DNA of 64,000 bases, taken from contig NW_026947484.1 of assembly GCF_034190915.1 (NCBI RefSeq), forward strand, positions 142,760,982 through 142,824,981, read 5' to 3'. The notes beneath the pieces were generated by a model. The model was given only the letters and a program-made list of their open reading frames with translations, made no database searches and had not been told where the DNA came from. Within the stretch, counting starts at the first letter, position 1, and each line of letters starts with the position of its first letter. Source of the DNA: Cavia porcellus (Eukaryota > Chordata > Mammalia > Rodentia > Caviidae). Position numbers and translations under genes: made by a program. This document shows, one piece after another, positions 12,346 to 23,050 of the stretch.

Positions 12346-13300
12346 CAATGGTAGCCTCAAGCACATCTTAGAAAATGACATGCAATAGAACATTGAATTA
12401 CAACTAGCCTGACATATGAACAACTTGTGTTATGATCAGAATTTTAATTGTAACGTATTACCAGAGTCTTAAGTTATGACCTGAAGGCTGAACACTTGTG
12501 CTTCCAGCTGGTCTCAGATATGGAATTAACCCATAAAGATTTTTGGAAAGAACATTATAACATCTTTTCCTTTATGGGATTGAGAAATTATGGGCCAATG
12601 TATTTTAAGGAGACTGAGATCTGCCTGTGTACAGGGAAGAGACTTTGAAGGCTGTGTAGAGGAACCTGAGCCTTCAACTGACAATGTGAGCTACAATCAG
12701 CCTTCAGAAAAAAACTGAGTTTATAATCCAAAGGGTCACTGAATTGTGGTAACTATTAGTTTTCCACCTTTAACTGTGTGAAGTATATTTGTGATTATAT
12801 AACAAAATCTAAAAGAAACTAGAAAATTCCACACAGCAAATATGCACTCAATGTTACACTTTTTCCCTTAGGGAAGAAAATTTAAAAGAGATTGGGAAGA
12901 AAAAGATGGATAAATAGAAGAAGAAGAAGAGATTAGAGGCAAGGTTGGAGGACAAAGGAAGATTATATGGACTTTCAGAAACTGATGAAAAAGACAAAAC
13001 AGAAAGAGAAGAAAACAATAAATCAAGAATAGAGCAGAACAACATGAAAACTACAAACAATATTCACACTCATATACAAACAAAATCAGGAAAACAAAAC
13101 AAAGGCAAAAAATAAGGAAAGAAATAAATTTCCACTGTAAGGTGTGTCTCTGCTCTTATAGTAGACAAAGTGAGCGAACAGCCCACATCTGTGTTGATTA
13201 GTCCCAGAAGGACAGTGATAAATTTTTGGTGGGTTAGTGGATAGTGCTACTAAACCTGTACCTTTAGTTACAGTGAAGGTAAGGCTGGTTTCTGGGTGTA
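12346..13300. other. Unassigned DNA with purine-rich tract
   Basis: No gene is recognised. The stretch 12890-13060 is A/G-rich on the plus strand. An L1 or ERV origin is possible but not shown. Confidence 0.35.
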
Positions 13301-13659
13301 AGGTGGAACCTGATTATTTCGGCTTGTAACACTCCACTCTGCATGTCTTCTGCTGGCTCAAACTCAGTTCCTTGACATCCTGCTGACTTGACAAGGTGTC
13401 ACGGGGTAACTGATGAGTAAATGCACCTGCAAAAACAGTGCCCAAGGCCCCTCCTTCAAGCTCCCATGATCTGGGAAAGGCCCTTAGATCAAAACTCAAC
13501 CTACTCTCAATCAGAAATTGAATGGGCTGTTTCCTACGGTGGGGGAGGTGCCAATTCCTTCCATCAGAGTGGTTACAGTCTGATGATGGCGAGTTCTCCC
13601 AGCTGCCAATCAATGAAAGGCTGTTACACTTTTACGTCAAACAATCCACTTAGGAAGAG
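13301..13659. other. Possible upstream class I ERV interior
   Basis: It lies just upstream of the integrase remnant and has no stronger assignment. Open stretches on both strands are short and carry no motif that I recognise. Confidence 0.25.
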
Positions 13660-14210
13660 ATAAAACTTCTCAAATGGCAAAATTATTTCTTAAAAAAAAT
13701 GTGTTTCCAACTACGCAATGAATAAGACATGTAACTGTGCCAAAAAATAATTCCATTAACCAAACCATGGTGCTTCCAGTAGCACAGAGACTTGGCAGAT
13801 ATCCTGCAGATACTGGCAACTTGATTTTATCCATGTGCCCCAAAATAAACTGTTCCAAAACCTGTTAGTCTAGGTGGATACTTCACTAGTTGGATTAAAG
13901 TTTTCCTTTACAAGACAAAGAGAGCACAAGAAATGGTAAAGGTCTCAGTCTCAAAAATTGTCCCTGGGTTTGGGCTTCTTCTTCTTAAACTCTACAAAGA
14001 AACAATGGGCCTTCCTTTAAGGAAGCCGTTATTCAGGGTGTTTCCAAGGTACTTGACTTTCTTTGTTATCTTCATTGTACTTAGAGATCTCAGTCATCAA
14101 AAAAACTGAAAAACTAGGTGAACCCTTTAGAGATACCTTCATAAAATGGCTCAGGAAACCCACCTACAATGGCCTAACTTGCTTCTCTTAGCTTCATTAA
14201 AAAAAGGCAT
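13660..14210 (+). pseudogene. Class I ERV pol (integrase) remnant
   Basis: On the plus strand, 13808-13915 reads as an integrase-core-like block: a tryptophan, a DF dipeptide three positions later, a run of hydrophobics and a VD pair, broken by one in-frame stop. Downstream (about 14120-14190) is a block resembling the later part of gammaretrovirus-type integrases. Stops and frameshifts are frequent, so nothing is translated as a full protein. Its position upstream of the LTR at 16.6-17.4 kb fits the 3' half of one class I provirus. Confidence 0.5.
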
Positions 14211-14639
14211 ACACCTCAGATGATGAGTTTTTAAATGCTTTATGGGTGTTATTTCCTCACTAACAATCATTTCTTTCATTAAAAAAATCAAAAAGAACAA
14301 CAACAAAAGCATGCTTTGTTAAAATAAGTCACCTTATTAGCTGAATTCTAACAGATCCTTCAATAATTAACAAGGCCCAGTCTAAAGAGTTAAAAAGTCC
14401 CACATTATACCCTGGATGTCTTGGAGAAGTCTTTCCCTTTTCATCTCCTTTCCTAGGGCCAACATGAAAAAGACCATACACATGTCAACTTCCTCAGCTG
14501 TCAAAGTAGCTGATCTCCATTCCAATATAACTCATACCTGACTTGAGCCGGTGGGACCCAGTGTCAGTACCGAGTGTGATTCTGCTATCTAAATATCGCT
14601 ATAAGCCAGTAAAAAATTTAAAGTTCCTGTTAAAATAAG

Positions 14640-14930
14640 TCACCCCTTTAGTGACATAGTCTGAAATATTATTTTTTGCTTTTCTCATAGGTATTCTTAT
14701 ACAGCCTAAAAAGGGAATATCAGTGACTTTAATATGTCTGACGATATGGACAGCTATTTTGAAGATAACAAGAGGCATTATGGCAGCCAGTGTTGATTTC
14801 CTATTATCTTGTTTTGAAGTCTTGCATCATTTTCACTGTTTGGCATTCTTGTTTCATTTTCAATGGTTTGTTTTGACTGGATTTATTCTGTTAAAAGTAA
14901 AAAATTTTTTAAAATGGGGGGCATCAGGCA
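14640..14930 (+). mobile_element. L1 3'-region repeat unit, sense-oriented
   Basis: 'acaagaggcattatggcagc' followed by 'ttttgaagtctt' is the reverse complement of the ~150-bp unit seen in the antisense L1 3' regions at 26.5, 31.0 and 47.8 kb. It is placed directly before the RPL36 pseudogene. Confidence 0.55.
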
Positions 14931-14950
14931 GCCAGTGAAGAGCACCAGCC

Positions 14951-15292
14951 ATGCCTCTGCACTATCCCATGACCGCGGGCCTTGACACTGGCTGCAAGGT
15001 GGAAAGTGTGAGGTATAGCTGCTGTTTACCAAGGTATAGCTGCTGCTGCTGGTGCCTCACCAAGCACATGAAGCCTCTGGGGGACGTGATCTGGGAGGTG
15101 TGTGCACCATGGAGCTGCTCAAGGCCTCCAAGGACAGGCAGGCCCTCCAGTTTGTCAAGAAATTGGGGATGCACATCCATGCCAAGAGGAAATGCAAGGA
15201 GCTGAGCAGTATGCTGGCTGTCATGGGGAAAGCAGCCGCAAGCACTGAGCCCCTCTCCTCTGTGCAGAGTGAAACTTTTCAGGAAAAAAAAA
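14951..15292 (+). pseudogene. RPL36: RPL36 processed pseudogene
   Basis: The plus strand encodes broken stretches of ribosomal protein L36, a component of the large ribosomal subunit. The start (MPLHYPMTAGL) and later blocks ([30 protein letters not shown]) follow the family's order over about 105 residues. A short duplication near 15010-15050 and the loss of roughly 25 bases near 15100 push the second half into another frame. There are no introns and an A-run at 15282-15292, so this is a retrocopy. It sits inside the class I ERV remnant and has no sign of function. Confidence 0.85.
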
Positions 15293-15299
15293 AACCCAG

Positions 15300-16590
15300 C
15301 AACAAAAAACATGTAAAATCGAATTTCTTTTTAATATGGGCTCAATAAAAATATAGAAAGTCATATAAGCAAATATCCTGCTGAGATGGCAGCCTACTTC
15401 CCTTGTCAAATACCTCAGGACTTCCCTGGTAGATATCTTCTTCTCTAGGAAAGGATTGAAACAAACTACAAAATTGTTACAAAAAAACCTCCTTAACTCA
15501 TAAAATAGCTCAACATTACCAGATGACAAAATGGCCTAGACATTTTACACTTTACGGTCCATGACATAATTTGCTTTCCCCAACAATACCACTGAAGCCT
15601 ACTACAGGCACTAGGAGAGCCCCTTCTAACTCAGTACAAAGTCCCAAGGCCCATTGTTAGACCTAATAGCCACAGATATCAGGATAGATACTTCTACGTG
15701 TGGGATGACTATGTGTATTTGACTCCCATTGCAAGATACCTTAGTCAAAAGGTCTCCTTATATTAAGAACACAAAAATCACTTTTACTCACCTTGGACCA
15801 ATGTCATTAAGTATACGAGACAAAATCCATATGATCATTATACACACCCAGTCACAATGCAGGTAAAATTAGATAGTGTACCCTCAGTGGCATCTTTTCA
15901 TTAACGCTAGGACAGATGGGGAGATGCTCTTTAAAAAACACGCAGTTACAAAACAGATGAGTTAAAAATATTGACTTACCCCTCTCCCACACCAGTTATC
16001 TCAAAATGTATTTCACCAGTATGATCATTTGGCTATCTTTGTTCCTTCCCTGGGACTAAAAGCTGTCATGCACCATATAGAGATACTAACTATACCCAAA
16101 GGGCCTTAAAGGACACCATAACAGTTCAGTTAGTGAGACAGGACCCTACAAAACTGGAAGGTTCTAGACATTTTAAGGAAAATACAAGGCTAAATTTGTA
16201 TTTTGACTCTTTGTCTAACGTCTCTATGGGTCTCCATCACCTCCAACAAGTTAATGCTATGTCCAACCCAAAAGCCGCGTCTATATCCTCTATATATAAG
16301 GTCTTTACTGGCTCTGACTGATAAAACTTCTTGTTGACAATAATGGTGATTGTTATCTCAGTCTTTTATTTGGATCCTGTGTCCTTACCTGCCTTCATGG
16401 TTTTGTTTCTTCTAGGTTTTCAGGTATCCACCTGCTTTCCACCACACCTGTTGTCTGTGGAGGGCCTCTAGACAGGCCCCTGAGAGCGTCTCTGACTGCC
16501 AATCAAAACAGCTGCCCCTTTCAACAACAACAACAACGAAATCCTAAACTGACTTCACTCATTTCCCCTAACGGCAGTCGGAGATATCTC
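15300..16590 (+). pseudogene. Class I ERV 3' interior, env position, decayed
   Basis: This lies between the integrase remnant and the LTR, where env belongs. Only short frames survive; the longest is 16133-16321. A hydrophobic stretch near 16345-16420 followed by the LTR is compatible with a transmembrane region near the end of env. No envelope motif is certain, so the call rests mainly on position. Confidence 0.35.
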
Positions 16591-16597
16591 TTCAGAG

Positions 16598-17440
16598 GTT
16601 GAAATATTACAGAAAGTTAAGATATAATACCGATAGCTAAATTAGACAGAAGTTAATAGGCAGTTAAAAAGAAGAAGACCAGACCTAAGATAGAATCAAA
16701 ACAGAGATGAGATAAACCAGGCCCGTAGTTAAGGGCTGAATTGATGGAAACTAGGCCCCAAGATTGAGACACAATGGCTATGGCCTGCAAGCCTCCTCAG
16801 AGATAAATAACAGCTTAAAGGTACAGTGTAACTAGCACCATTTGGGCCAATAAGCCTAAGCAATATAACAAACACATACAAACAACATAATAAACATGTA
16901 GATAGGTGAGCAGAACACTCTGGTCCTCACTCTCATCCCTTCCAGAAATGCTTTGCTCCTCTATGTGCTAGGTACCCTTGCTACATACCTTGTTTTCCTT
17001 TTTCTTGTCTTTTTTTTTTTTTGTTTTTTGAGACAGTCCTACTGTGTAGTTTAGGCTGGCCTTGAACCCACTATGTAACCCAGGCTGGCCTCAAACTCTA
17101 GACAATCCTCCTGTTTCAGCCTCTTAAGCGCTGTGATTATAGGTATTCACTGTACTTTGTTTTCCTATAAATCAGCATTAGTTAAGTAACTGTACTTGTA
17201 ATCCTATAGGTTGAAGGTTAACCCAAGATAAACTGTGCTGTGATTTTACCACATAAAAACTCCCTAGACAAAGAACCTTAGCAGCAACCCACTTTTGGGT
17301 CCCATCCTGCCTCTCAGGGGCTTTCTCTTAATAGAACTTTATCCTCTTAACCTCCTTTGTCATCAACTCCATTCTTTTTCATCTTGAGACACAAGCTTGA
17401 CACATCTAACAAGTTCGGAATTACTTCTCTACAACAAAGC
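16598..17440 (+). mobile_element. Class I ERV LTR (3' LTR) with B1 insertion
   Basis: It begins about 'tgaaatattacag' and ends near 'ttacttctctaca', and shares ordered blocks with 5882-6530. The terminal part (about 17280-17430), with 'ttttgggtcccatcctgcc' and pyrimidine-rich sequence, looks like a class I LTR end. A B1 lies inside it at 17008-17158. The exact ends are uncertain and no target duplication was found. Confidence 0.55.
17008..17158 (-). repeat. B1 SINE
   Basis: Poly-T, 'gagacagtcctactgtgtag', two duplicated blocks ending in 'aggctggcc', and 'agcgctgtgattataggtat'. It is a reversed B1 interrupting the LTR. Confidence 0.85.
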
Positions 17441-17444
17441 AACA

Positions 17445-17825
17445 TTTGCAAAAAGACCACAATAGTACTATTTGTAAGAGGCCCAAAGTGGAAACAATAA
17501 GTCCATCAGTAGAAGGAGAAAATACATACTACTGTGAGTAATAAAAGCGATTAACTTCTAGCTAATAAAATTTGCAATTATAATGTAGAGAAACAGGGGC
17601 CAGATTCAAAAGAGTACCTTCTGTACCATACTGTTTCCATTATATGAAGTTCAAAAAGAGACAAAACTTGTGGTGGGAATGGTGACTAGAAATGGATTAG
17701 AAGTTTCTGGGGTCCTGGAGATATTGTGTTTCTTGAGTTAGGCACTGTTTATATGATGAAATTTACTGAGGTGCACATTTAAAGTTTGTTACATGCACTT
17801 TATAGTTTATACAAAGAAAAAAATG
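17445..17825 (+). mobile_element. Old sense L1, 3' end
   Basis: 'ggaaacaataagtccatcag' and the order of phrases down to an A-rich end near 17820 match the degraded 3' part of old mammalian L1s on the plus strand. Confidence 0.55.
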
Positions 17826-18330
17826 GGCTCTTCCCAGGCATAGACTATATTTTGTCATTTGACCCATGGAATACTTCCACCCAAAATAAACAACATTTCT
17901 TATTGGTACTGTTGTATTAGCTACCCTCACCTTTTCCTCATTTGCATTACTAAGAACTTATTTCCAAAGTCCTAATGGACACGAAAAACACCTCCTCTTC
18001 CCTGGACATTCTCAACATTTCCTTAGCTAAACCACATTTGCTCTAAAAGCAACAGAGTTTGCATTAATCTAATTCTGCCTCTATCATGTAGTACCTCTCA
18101 TAGTATCAATTACAAAGACATCTGAGCTCCTTGCTTTTAACTAACTAAATAATTGTAACTATCTAAAATATTGTCCAGAATAATAAAATATTTTGCCCTA
18201 AGAATACTGTGTCTCCATCTCTTGACAAATAAAAATGAATTATAGATTAAAGAGGGTGATGAATTTGTTTGTGTTTCTGTTTGTAACAGTCTGATATGAC
18301 TCCATGTTTAAAATATTATTAAAATTGTAC
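17826..18330. other. Unassigned intergenic or intronic DNA
   Basis: No repeat or exon is recognised. If the FCGR1-like gene continues downstream this would be its third intron. Confidence 0.4.
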
Positions 18331-18334
18331 AGAC

Positions 18335-18490
18335 TATGTGTATGATATTTTTATGGCAGTATTACTTGTAAAAGTAGGGAAATGGAAACATCTTAGACAT
18401 TTACTAACAAGCAGAATGGTTAAGTTAATCATGATGTAGTTGCATAGCAAACCCATAAAAGTAAATGTCTATTAGTATAGAGACTTTCTT
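18335..18490 (+). mobile_element. Very old sense L1 fragment
   Basis: 'gaaatggaaacatcttagac' and neighbouring phrases resemble old L1 ORF2 3' sequence. It is weak and short. Confidence 0.35.
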
Positions 18491-18921
18491 TTCATATGAC
18501 AAAAGGTGTCAGATGTACCATATTCTATCAACCATAGTGTTTTTTACAGCTAATAGATACTAACAGTTTCGCTTCTGTGGAAGGCAGCTTCAGGACTAGG
18601 GTCATGGAATGCTAGAGACTTCATTGTTCATCCTTATACATTTGTCTGAATTATTATTTACTGTACCCAGGCATACATTTAAATAATGATAAAATTCTCA
18701 TGTCTGAGTTTTTCTCCAGTTACTCTCTTCAATGGGGGCTCACAATGGGGGAACCTTTGGGTAATGTCTGGAGTATATTGACTTACTTTCACCTTGTAGA
18801 GCACTGTATCTCTGTCTATTAGAGCTGAGCATTGTACACACACATACACACAGGTACACAAAAACACACATCTGGCATCCACACAAAGGAATATTTTGAT
18901 TTCTAGTCATGCCATATTCAC

Positions 18922-19176
18922 CTGCGTGGATTTCCAGTTGCACAGGATCACTTGGTGCTGAGAGCCCTGTCTGGCACGTGTATTCACCACTGTCACTGAA
19001 ACTTGCTGCAGTGATGCTGTGTCTGGGAGTTGAGATCTGAATGGTTGCTCCATTGAGGAGCCACTGTACCGAGCTGTGCCCAGGGAACTGGGGTCCCTCA
19101 CATCTCAAGGCTACATTTTCTTCTCGGAACATATTGAAATACGGAGGCTGCAAGATGATCACTGCCTTTATGAAGT
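18922..19176 (-). CDS. FCGR1: FCGR1-like exon 3 (Ig domain 1)
   Basis: The 255-bp exon has a 'gcag' acceptor at its high-coordinate end and a 'gtgaat' donor at its low end. It encodes residues 18-102, starting [12 protein letters not shown] and ending LEIHA. There are no stops. A tyrosine follows the PP pair where Fc receptors usually have tryptophan. The length and the phase (after codon position 1) match the first Ig exon of FCGR genes. Confidence 0.9.
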
Positions 19177-20485
19177 CTGCTTGTGTATAAAACAGAAATA
19201 AAAACAAGAAACAAATAATCAACACGTGGAGTGAAAGGAAGGCTCTGAGTGATTAGTAAAGTTTCATGGAAAACACAAAGAAAAATGCATTTTTATATTA
19301 ATTTGAAAAGATAGACAAATTAGAATTTACATCTTTAAAAGCATCTAAGCCCTACTTCAGAAAGCTCTGTTTATGTTATCAAATCTTAATCTGGGTGTTG
19401 GGACTATTGGGTTCTTGAGGAGGAACATTGGATTACTGACATGATTCTCACTGTTGGAAAGGTGTAAGCAGCATTTAAGACAGGACAACTGAGTGGGCCA
19501 GTTTCCTTGTCCTTGATGCTGTGTTATCTCTAAGGGTAAAACATAGACCCTCAGAGGCTTTTGCATTAGAAATGCCTCGCTTTGAAGATATCACTATGTG
19601 GTCCTGGCTCTCTCTGCAAAGAAAAAACCAGCTTGGCTCTCTTGCAGAGGGCACTAGTCTAGGGGGTGTTGGAAAACCCAGCAGAGCTACTTCTGCATTT
19701 CTGCAGGTGTGGCTAATCTCTGTTGTTGTATATACAGAGTTGAGTTGAGCAGTCAGGACTTATTCAGAAAACCTTAGATAACAAGAAAACTTAAAAATAA
19801 GGATTTTGTAAAAATCACACTCTGAGGATTTTACATAATTTCCAAGTCTTTCTCATATCTATCCTGTCCCCAAACCCTCTTCTTGAGGTAAATGGTGCTC
19901 ATTCTTTGGGAGTAGAAAGGCAGTACAAGTGAAGTTGGGCTGGAGGTCACTCACCTACTTGCCCACCAACTGGAACTGCAAGAGACCAGAGAATAGAAAC
20001 ATCAGTTTGTCAGCAGGAAATAATGACAAAAGGCAAGTTGGGAATAGAAATTGATGTAAACACAGAAGGGTACCTTAGGTCTCTTGAGATTCTCTATCCT
20101 TCTTTCTCAAAAGCAAGTATCAGCTGAACTGATGGGCATTGATTTACCTTTTTTCCCAGGGAAAAGCTCAGGGACTGGCACATTCCAAACAAGTGCTCTA
20201 CCACCATAGCTGCACCCTACCCACAATTAGGCTTTATTTTAATATGAGATTTTCAGATGTGATGCTAACTCTGGATTCCCCTTTACATTCTTTTAATGTA
20301 GTAAGCACCCAAAAAATGAACCATCAAAGCCCAGATACAGTTGCGTCCATGCTCATGACTTCTATTATATCAAAGGAAAACAAATAAACAAAAATCTTAA
20401 TTCCTCATTGGTGAAGCTTGTCTTCTTCTAACCACTTCCCTAAGTTCAACTTACCCCAAAGGAGAAGAGCTGTCAAAAGCCACAT
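18922..20485 (-). CDS. FCGR1: FCGR1-like (CD64) Fc-gamma receptor I, first three coding exons
   Basis: Three minus-strand exons (20485-20455, 19975-19955, 19176-18922) join in one open frame of 102 complete codons. They encode a signal peptide, the linker VPVGGQV and a complete first C2-type Ig domain. Ig-fold cysteines fall at residues 43 and 85 with a core tryptophan at 56 and a DSGEY motif before the second cysteine. All splice sites are canonical. The mini-exon linker and the KAVI..LQPP start of the domain point to the high-affinity IgG receptor rather than FCGR2, 3 or 4. The product would be a plasma membrane receptor on myeloid cells that binds IgG with the FCER1G gamma chain. Exons for Ig domains 2 and 3, membrane segment and tail were not found in the 18.9 kb downstream. 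It is therefore partial here, or a 5' pseudogene fragment. Confidence 0.85.
19955..19975 (-). CDS. FCGR1: FCGR1-like exon 2, 21-bp mini-exon
   Basis: A 'ttgcag' acceptor and a 'gtgagtga' donor bracket exactly 21 bases encoding VPVGGQV across the junctions. A 21-bp second signal-peptide exon is characteristic of Fc-gamma receptor genes. Its agreement in phase with both neighbours is strong support. Confidence 0.9.
   Translation of the reverse strand, partial: FQLVGK
20146..20222 (-). repeat. tRNA-derived (ID-like) SINE remnant in FCGR1-like intron 1
   Basis: 'ggactggcacattccaaaca' then 'agtgctctaccaccatagct' is the reversed head of an ID-like SINE lying in the first intron. Confidence 0.5.
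20455..20485 (-). CDS. FCGR1: FCGR1-like exon 1, start codon and signal peptide
   Basis: The ATG at 20485-20483 begins [10 protein letters not shown], and a 'gtaagtt' donor follows after 31 coding bases. This hydrophobic start continues with the mini-exon to give a short cleavable signal peptide. An upstream in-frame ATG exists, but the downstream one matches the family's start. Confidence 0.88.
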
Positions 20486-20565
20486 CTTCCCTCCAAGCTG
20501 GTGAGAGCAGTAAAACCTGTAGTGTGAAAGAGGTTGTGATGAGGCCCCAGGGCAATGATTAGAAA

Positions 20566-20579
20566 AGAGGAAGGAAGTT
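20566..20579. promoter_or_regulatory. Candidate PU.1/ETS tandem site upstream of FCGR1-like start
   Basis: 'agaggaaggaagtt' contains two GGAA cores about 85 bases upstream of the start codon. FCGR1 promoters are known to depend on a proximal PU.1 site in myeloid cells, so the position is plausible. The motif is common, and binding is inferred only. Confidence 0.4.
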
Positions 20580-21635
20580 GCTTCTTTTGACCACATTCAT
20601 CATGTATCTTTACTGGAAAATATGCGCCTAATTTTCAAAGCATGTTTTTTTCTGTTCTCATATTCCCTTGGTGCACCACTCTCTGTGTGAAGCTCTGGTT
20701 TTTGTGTTATGACTTTTGAAAGTCCAGAGAGAAGGACTAAATTTTTATGACATTCTGTTCTGATTATATTTTCCCTTTATTTGGTCTGTTTCTTAGGTCC
20801 TGAGTATGACAAAAATTCCACTTTTACAATTGGTTCAAAATCTGGTCAATGCTTGATAATCTAAACCCTGAAAACTCTACCTCAGCCTCTCTGAAGCTTC
20901 TGAAGAGTTACTGAACTCAAGAGCTTCCCCGCAAAAACCAGCCTCTGTTCCTCTGAGGAGTACAGGTATACATAAAGTATAAGTACGTACATACATAAAA
21001 GATAAAAAGCCATCTTCCTGAAAGACATTATTAACTTGTAGAACTTGCTTAGGCCAAATCCAAGGAAATTAAATGTTTAATGTATATGCTACTGTAGTGA
21101 AGAAAAATTACTCATATCACCTATGAGCGGATGTGGGTGTCAGACTACAGGAGGAAAGTCTCCTATCACCAATGCCAGTGTGTTCCTGAGGCATAGTTTT
21201 AAAGATATAAAGAAGCTTTTAGGTATTCTGTTAAGAGAGCTAAACAGAAACTGGGATGAACTCAGGAACCCTAAGAACCTTAGGTAGCAAGTTCCCTGTC
21301 AGAGAGGAAACACTGATAAGTAAAATTGTAGAGCTACTTACTAGCTCTAATTGCTTTGAATGTACACTGACCACATGATATCTTTAGAAGCAAAGGGTAA
21401 CTAACTCTTTCAGGAGCTCATCCATGTGATGTTTATTGGCTAATAAAACGTGAATGGAAACACCACTCTGCTAATTTTGAATTTGGAACTAGTTGTAGTA
21501 GTCTCCTCTTATTATCTCTTACCCTTTTGCAATTCTAAGATTATAATGATAACATTCAAACTGTCAACCATCATAGCCTGAAGCACAGCTGAATCAGCTG
21601 CCCTGGAAACTGGTGAAAAATATTTGTATGCTGTC
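20580..21635. other. Upstream flank of FCGR1-like gene, unassigned
   Basis: No repeat, exon or RNA is recognised. The basal promoter of the FCGR1-like gene should lie at its left end. Confidence 0.4.
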
Positions 21636-22022
21636 TTGGTTACTTTTCTCTCATCATTGATACAAAATACCCAATGCCTAAAATTAAGAAATGAAGGGTT
21701 TATTTAGCTCACAATTCATGGAGGTTTTAGTCCATAATCTGCTGCATCTAAGGCGGGGTGATGTGGCAGAGAAGCAACAGTTCTGCGAGATGGAAGACAG
21801 CAAAAAACAACAAGAGCTAAAATAGAGGAGTGCTAGAGAAGACTCTTTCTGTGTCTTATATCGTATGTAAACTACGCATCATAGAGTGGATGCAGTACTC
21901 ACATCCATAATCCCAGCACTAGACAATGAATTAATCATAAACTAGATTCAGCTGCCTCCAAAATCTTGCCTCCATGACTGCATGAGGCTTTGGGGGACAT
22001 CTAAACACAAACCATAACATAT
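21636..22022. mobile_element. Dispersed LTR-type repeat, family A
   Basis: From 'tcttggttacttttctctca' to 'ctaaacacaaaccataacat', including 'ggctttgggggacatctaaa'. The same start and end phrases recur at 45000-45490. I believe it is a rodent or placental LTR/DNA-type interspersed repeat but cannot assign a family name. Confidence 0.5.
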
Positions 22023-22450
22023 GTCACTGAGATTATAAGGTTTTTATACAGCAATAGCTACCCAATACAAGTAGAAAGCAAGGAAGCTCTGGAAAGAATT
22101 GAAGATGTGCTAGAGAGATGCCTCAGCTCACTGAAATTTACATTAAAAGATGATATTTATGACTCCTACTATTTTCTCAGTATAGTTTTCCATTTTATGG
22201 AGGTACCTTAATTTATTTCATTAAACCTCTCCTTCTGGTTGTTTCTGATTCTTTACTGTTATGACTAGCACACTTCAATACCTTTAAACATTCAACTTAC
22301 TCTTTCCCTAGGGCTCACTGCTAGAATTGATAGTGGTGACTAAACACATGTACACATGTTTTTCCTTTGGATAGTGTTGGCATTGTCCACCATTATCCTC
22401 ACCACTGCATGTATATGTAGGGAGCTTACTATACACTGAAGTTGTGATTC
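22023..22450. other. Unassigned intergenic DNA
   Basis: Nothing recognised apart from general AT richness. Confidence 0.35.
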
Positions 22451-22454
22451 ATAT

Positions 22455-22610
22455 TCATTTTGCATTTCATTCTTATAATAACCTTTGAGTAGACATCATT
22501 GTTATCTCCTTTTTACATATGATAAAACTAAGAGACATTTAGTCATTTGCCCAGGTTTATAAAAAGTAGAAGCCAGATTCAAAGCCAGGTAGCTGGTTTT
22601 ATAAGCCGAC
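22455..22610 (+). repeat. MIR SINE
   Basis: 'cattttgcatttcattctta', a 'gataaaactaagagac' block, 'catttgcccaggtttataaa' and 'agccagattcaaagccaggt' follow the MIR consensus order on the plus strand. MIRs predate placental mammals, so this stretch is old sequence. Confidence 0.75.
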
Positions 22611-22619
22611 CAACAGAGT

Positions 22620-23050
22620 ATAGCAGTGCCCACTTCATCCTTTGAAATTCTAGCTGCTGATTTGAAAATAAAGTAAATGCAATTAATTGATCAAGATGAG
22701 ATGGGAGAATGAGTATTGTTGGGGAAGAGGAATATGAGATTTATGATCTGGAAGGATGAAATGGTTTTTGTTTTTAAGTTAATATCTGTAGCCTCCAAAT
22801 GTTAAGGTAATAGTTAATGATATAATTTGAATTGTGGAAAAAAGAACTAGGACTCTGGGGGCAAATGCAGCTAATATAGACACAGTAGTGTTCAGCATTA
22901 AACGGCCAGTAAAAATCAGGGTGCTCACAAGAATCATGAAGAGAATTTATACATAATGACAATCTTTAAAGTAGATTCACAATCATGTTTTTCTCAAGTG
23001 TTTTGACAAATATTTTTCTTTTTCTACCACAGAAAATGATTTGTTAACAA
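22620..23050. other. Unassigned intergenic DNA
   Basis: No gene or repeat is recognised before the L1 block begins. Confidence 0.35.
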
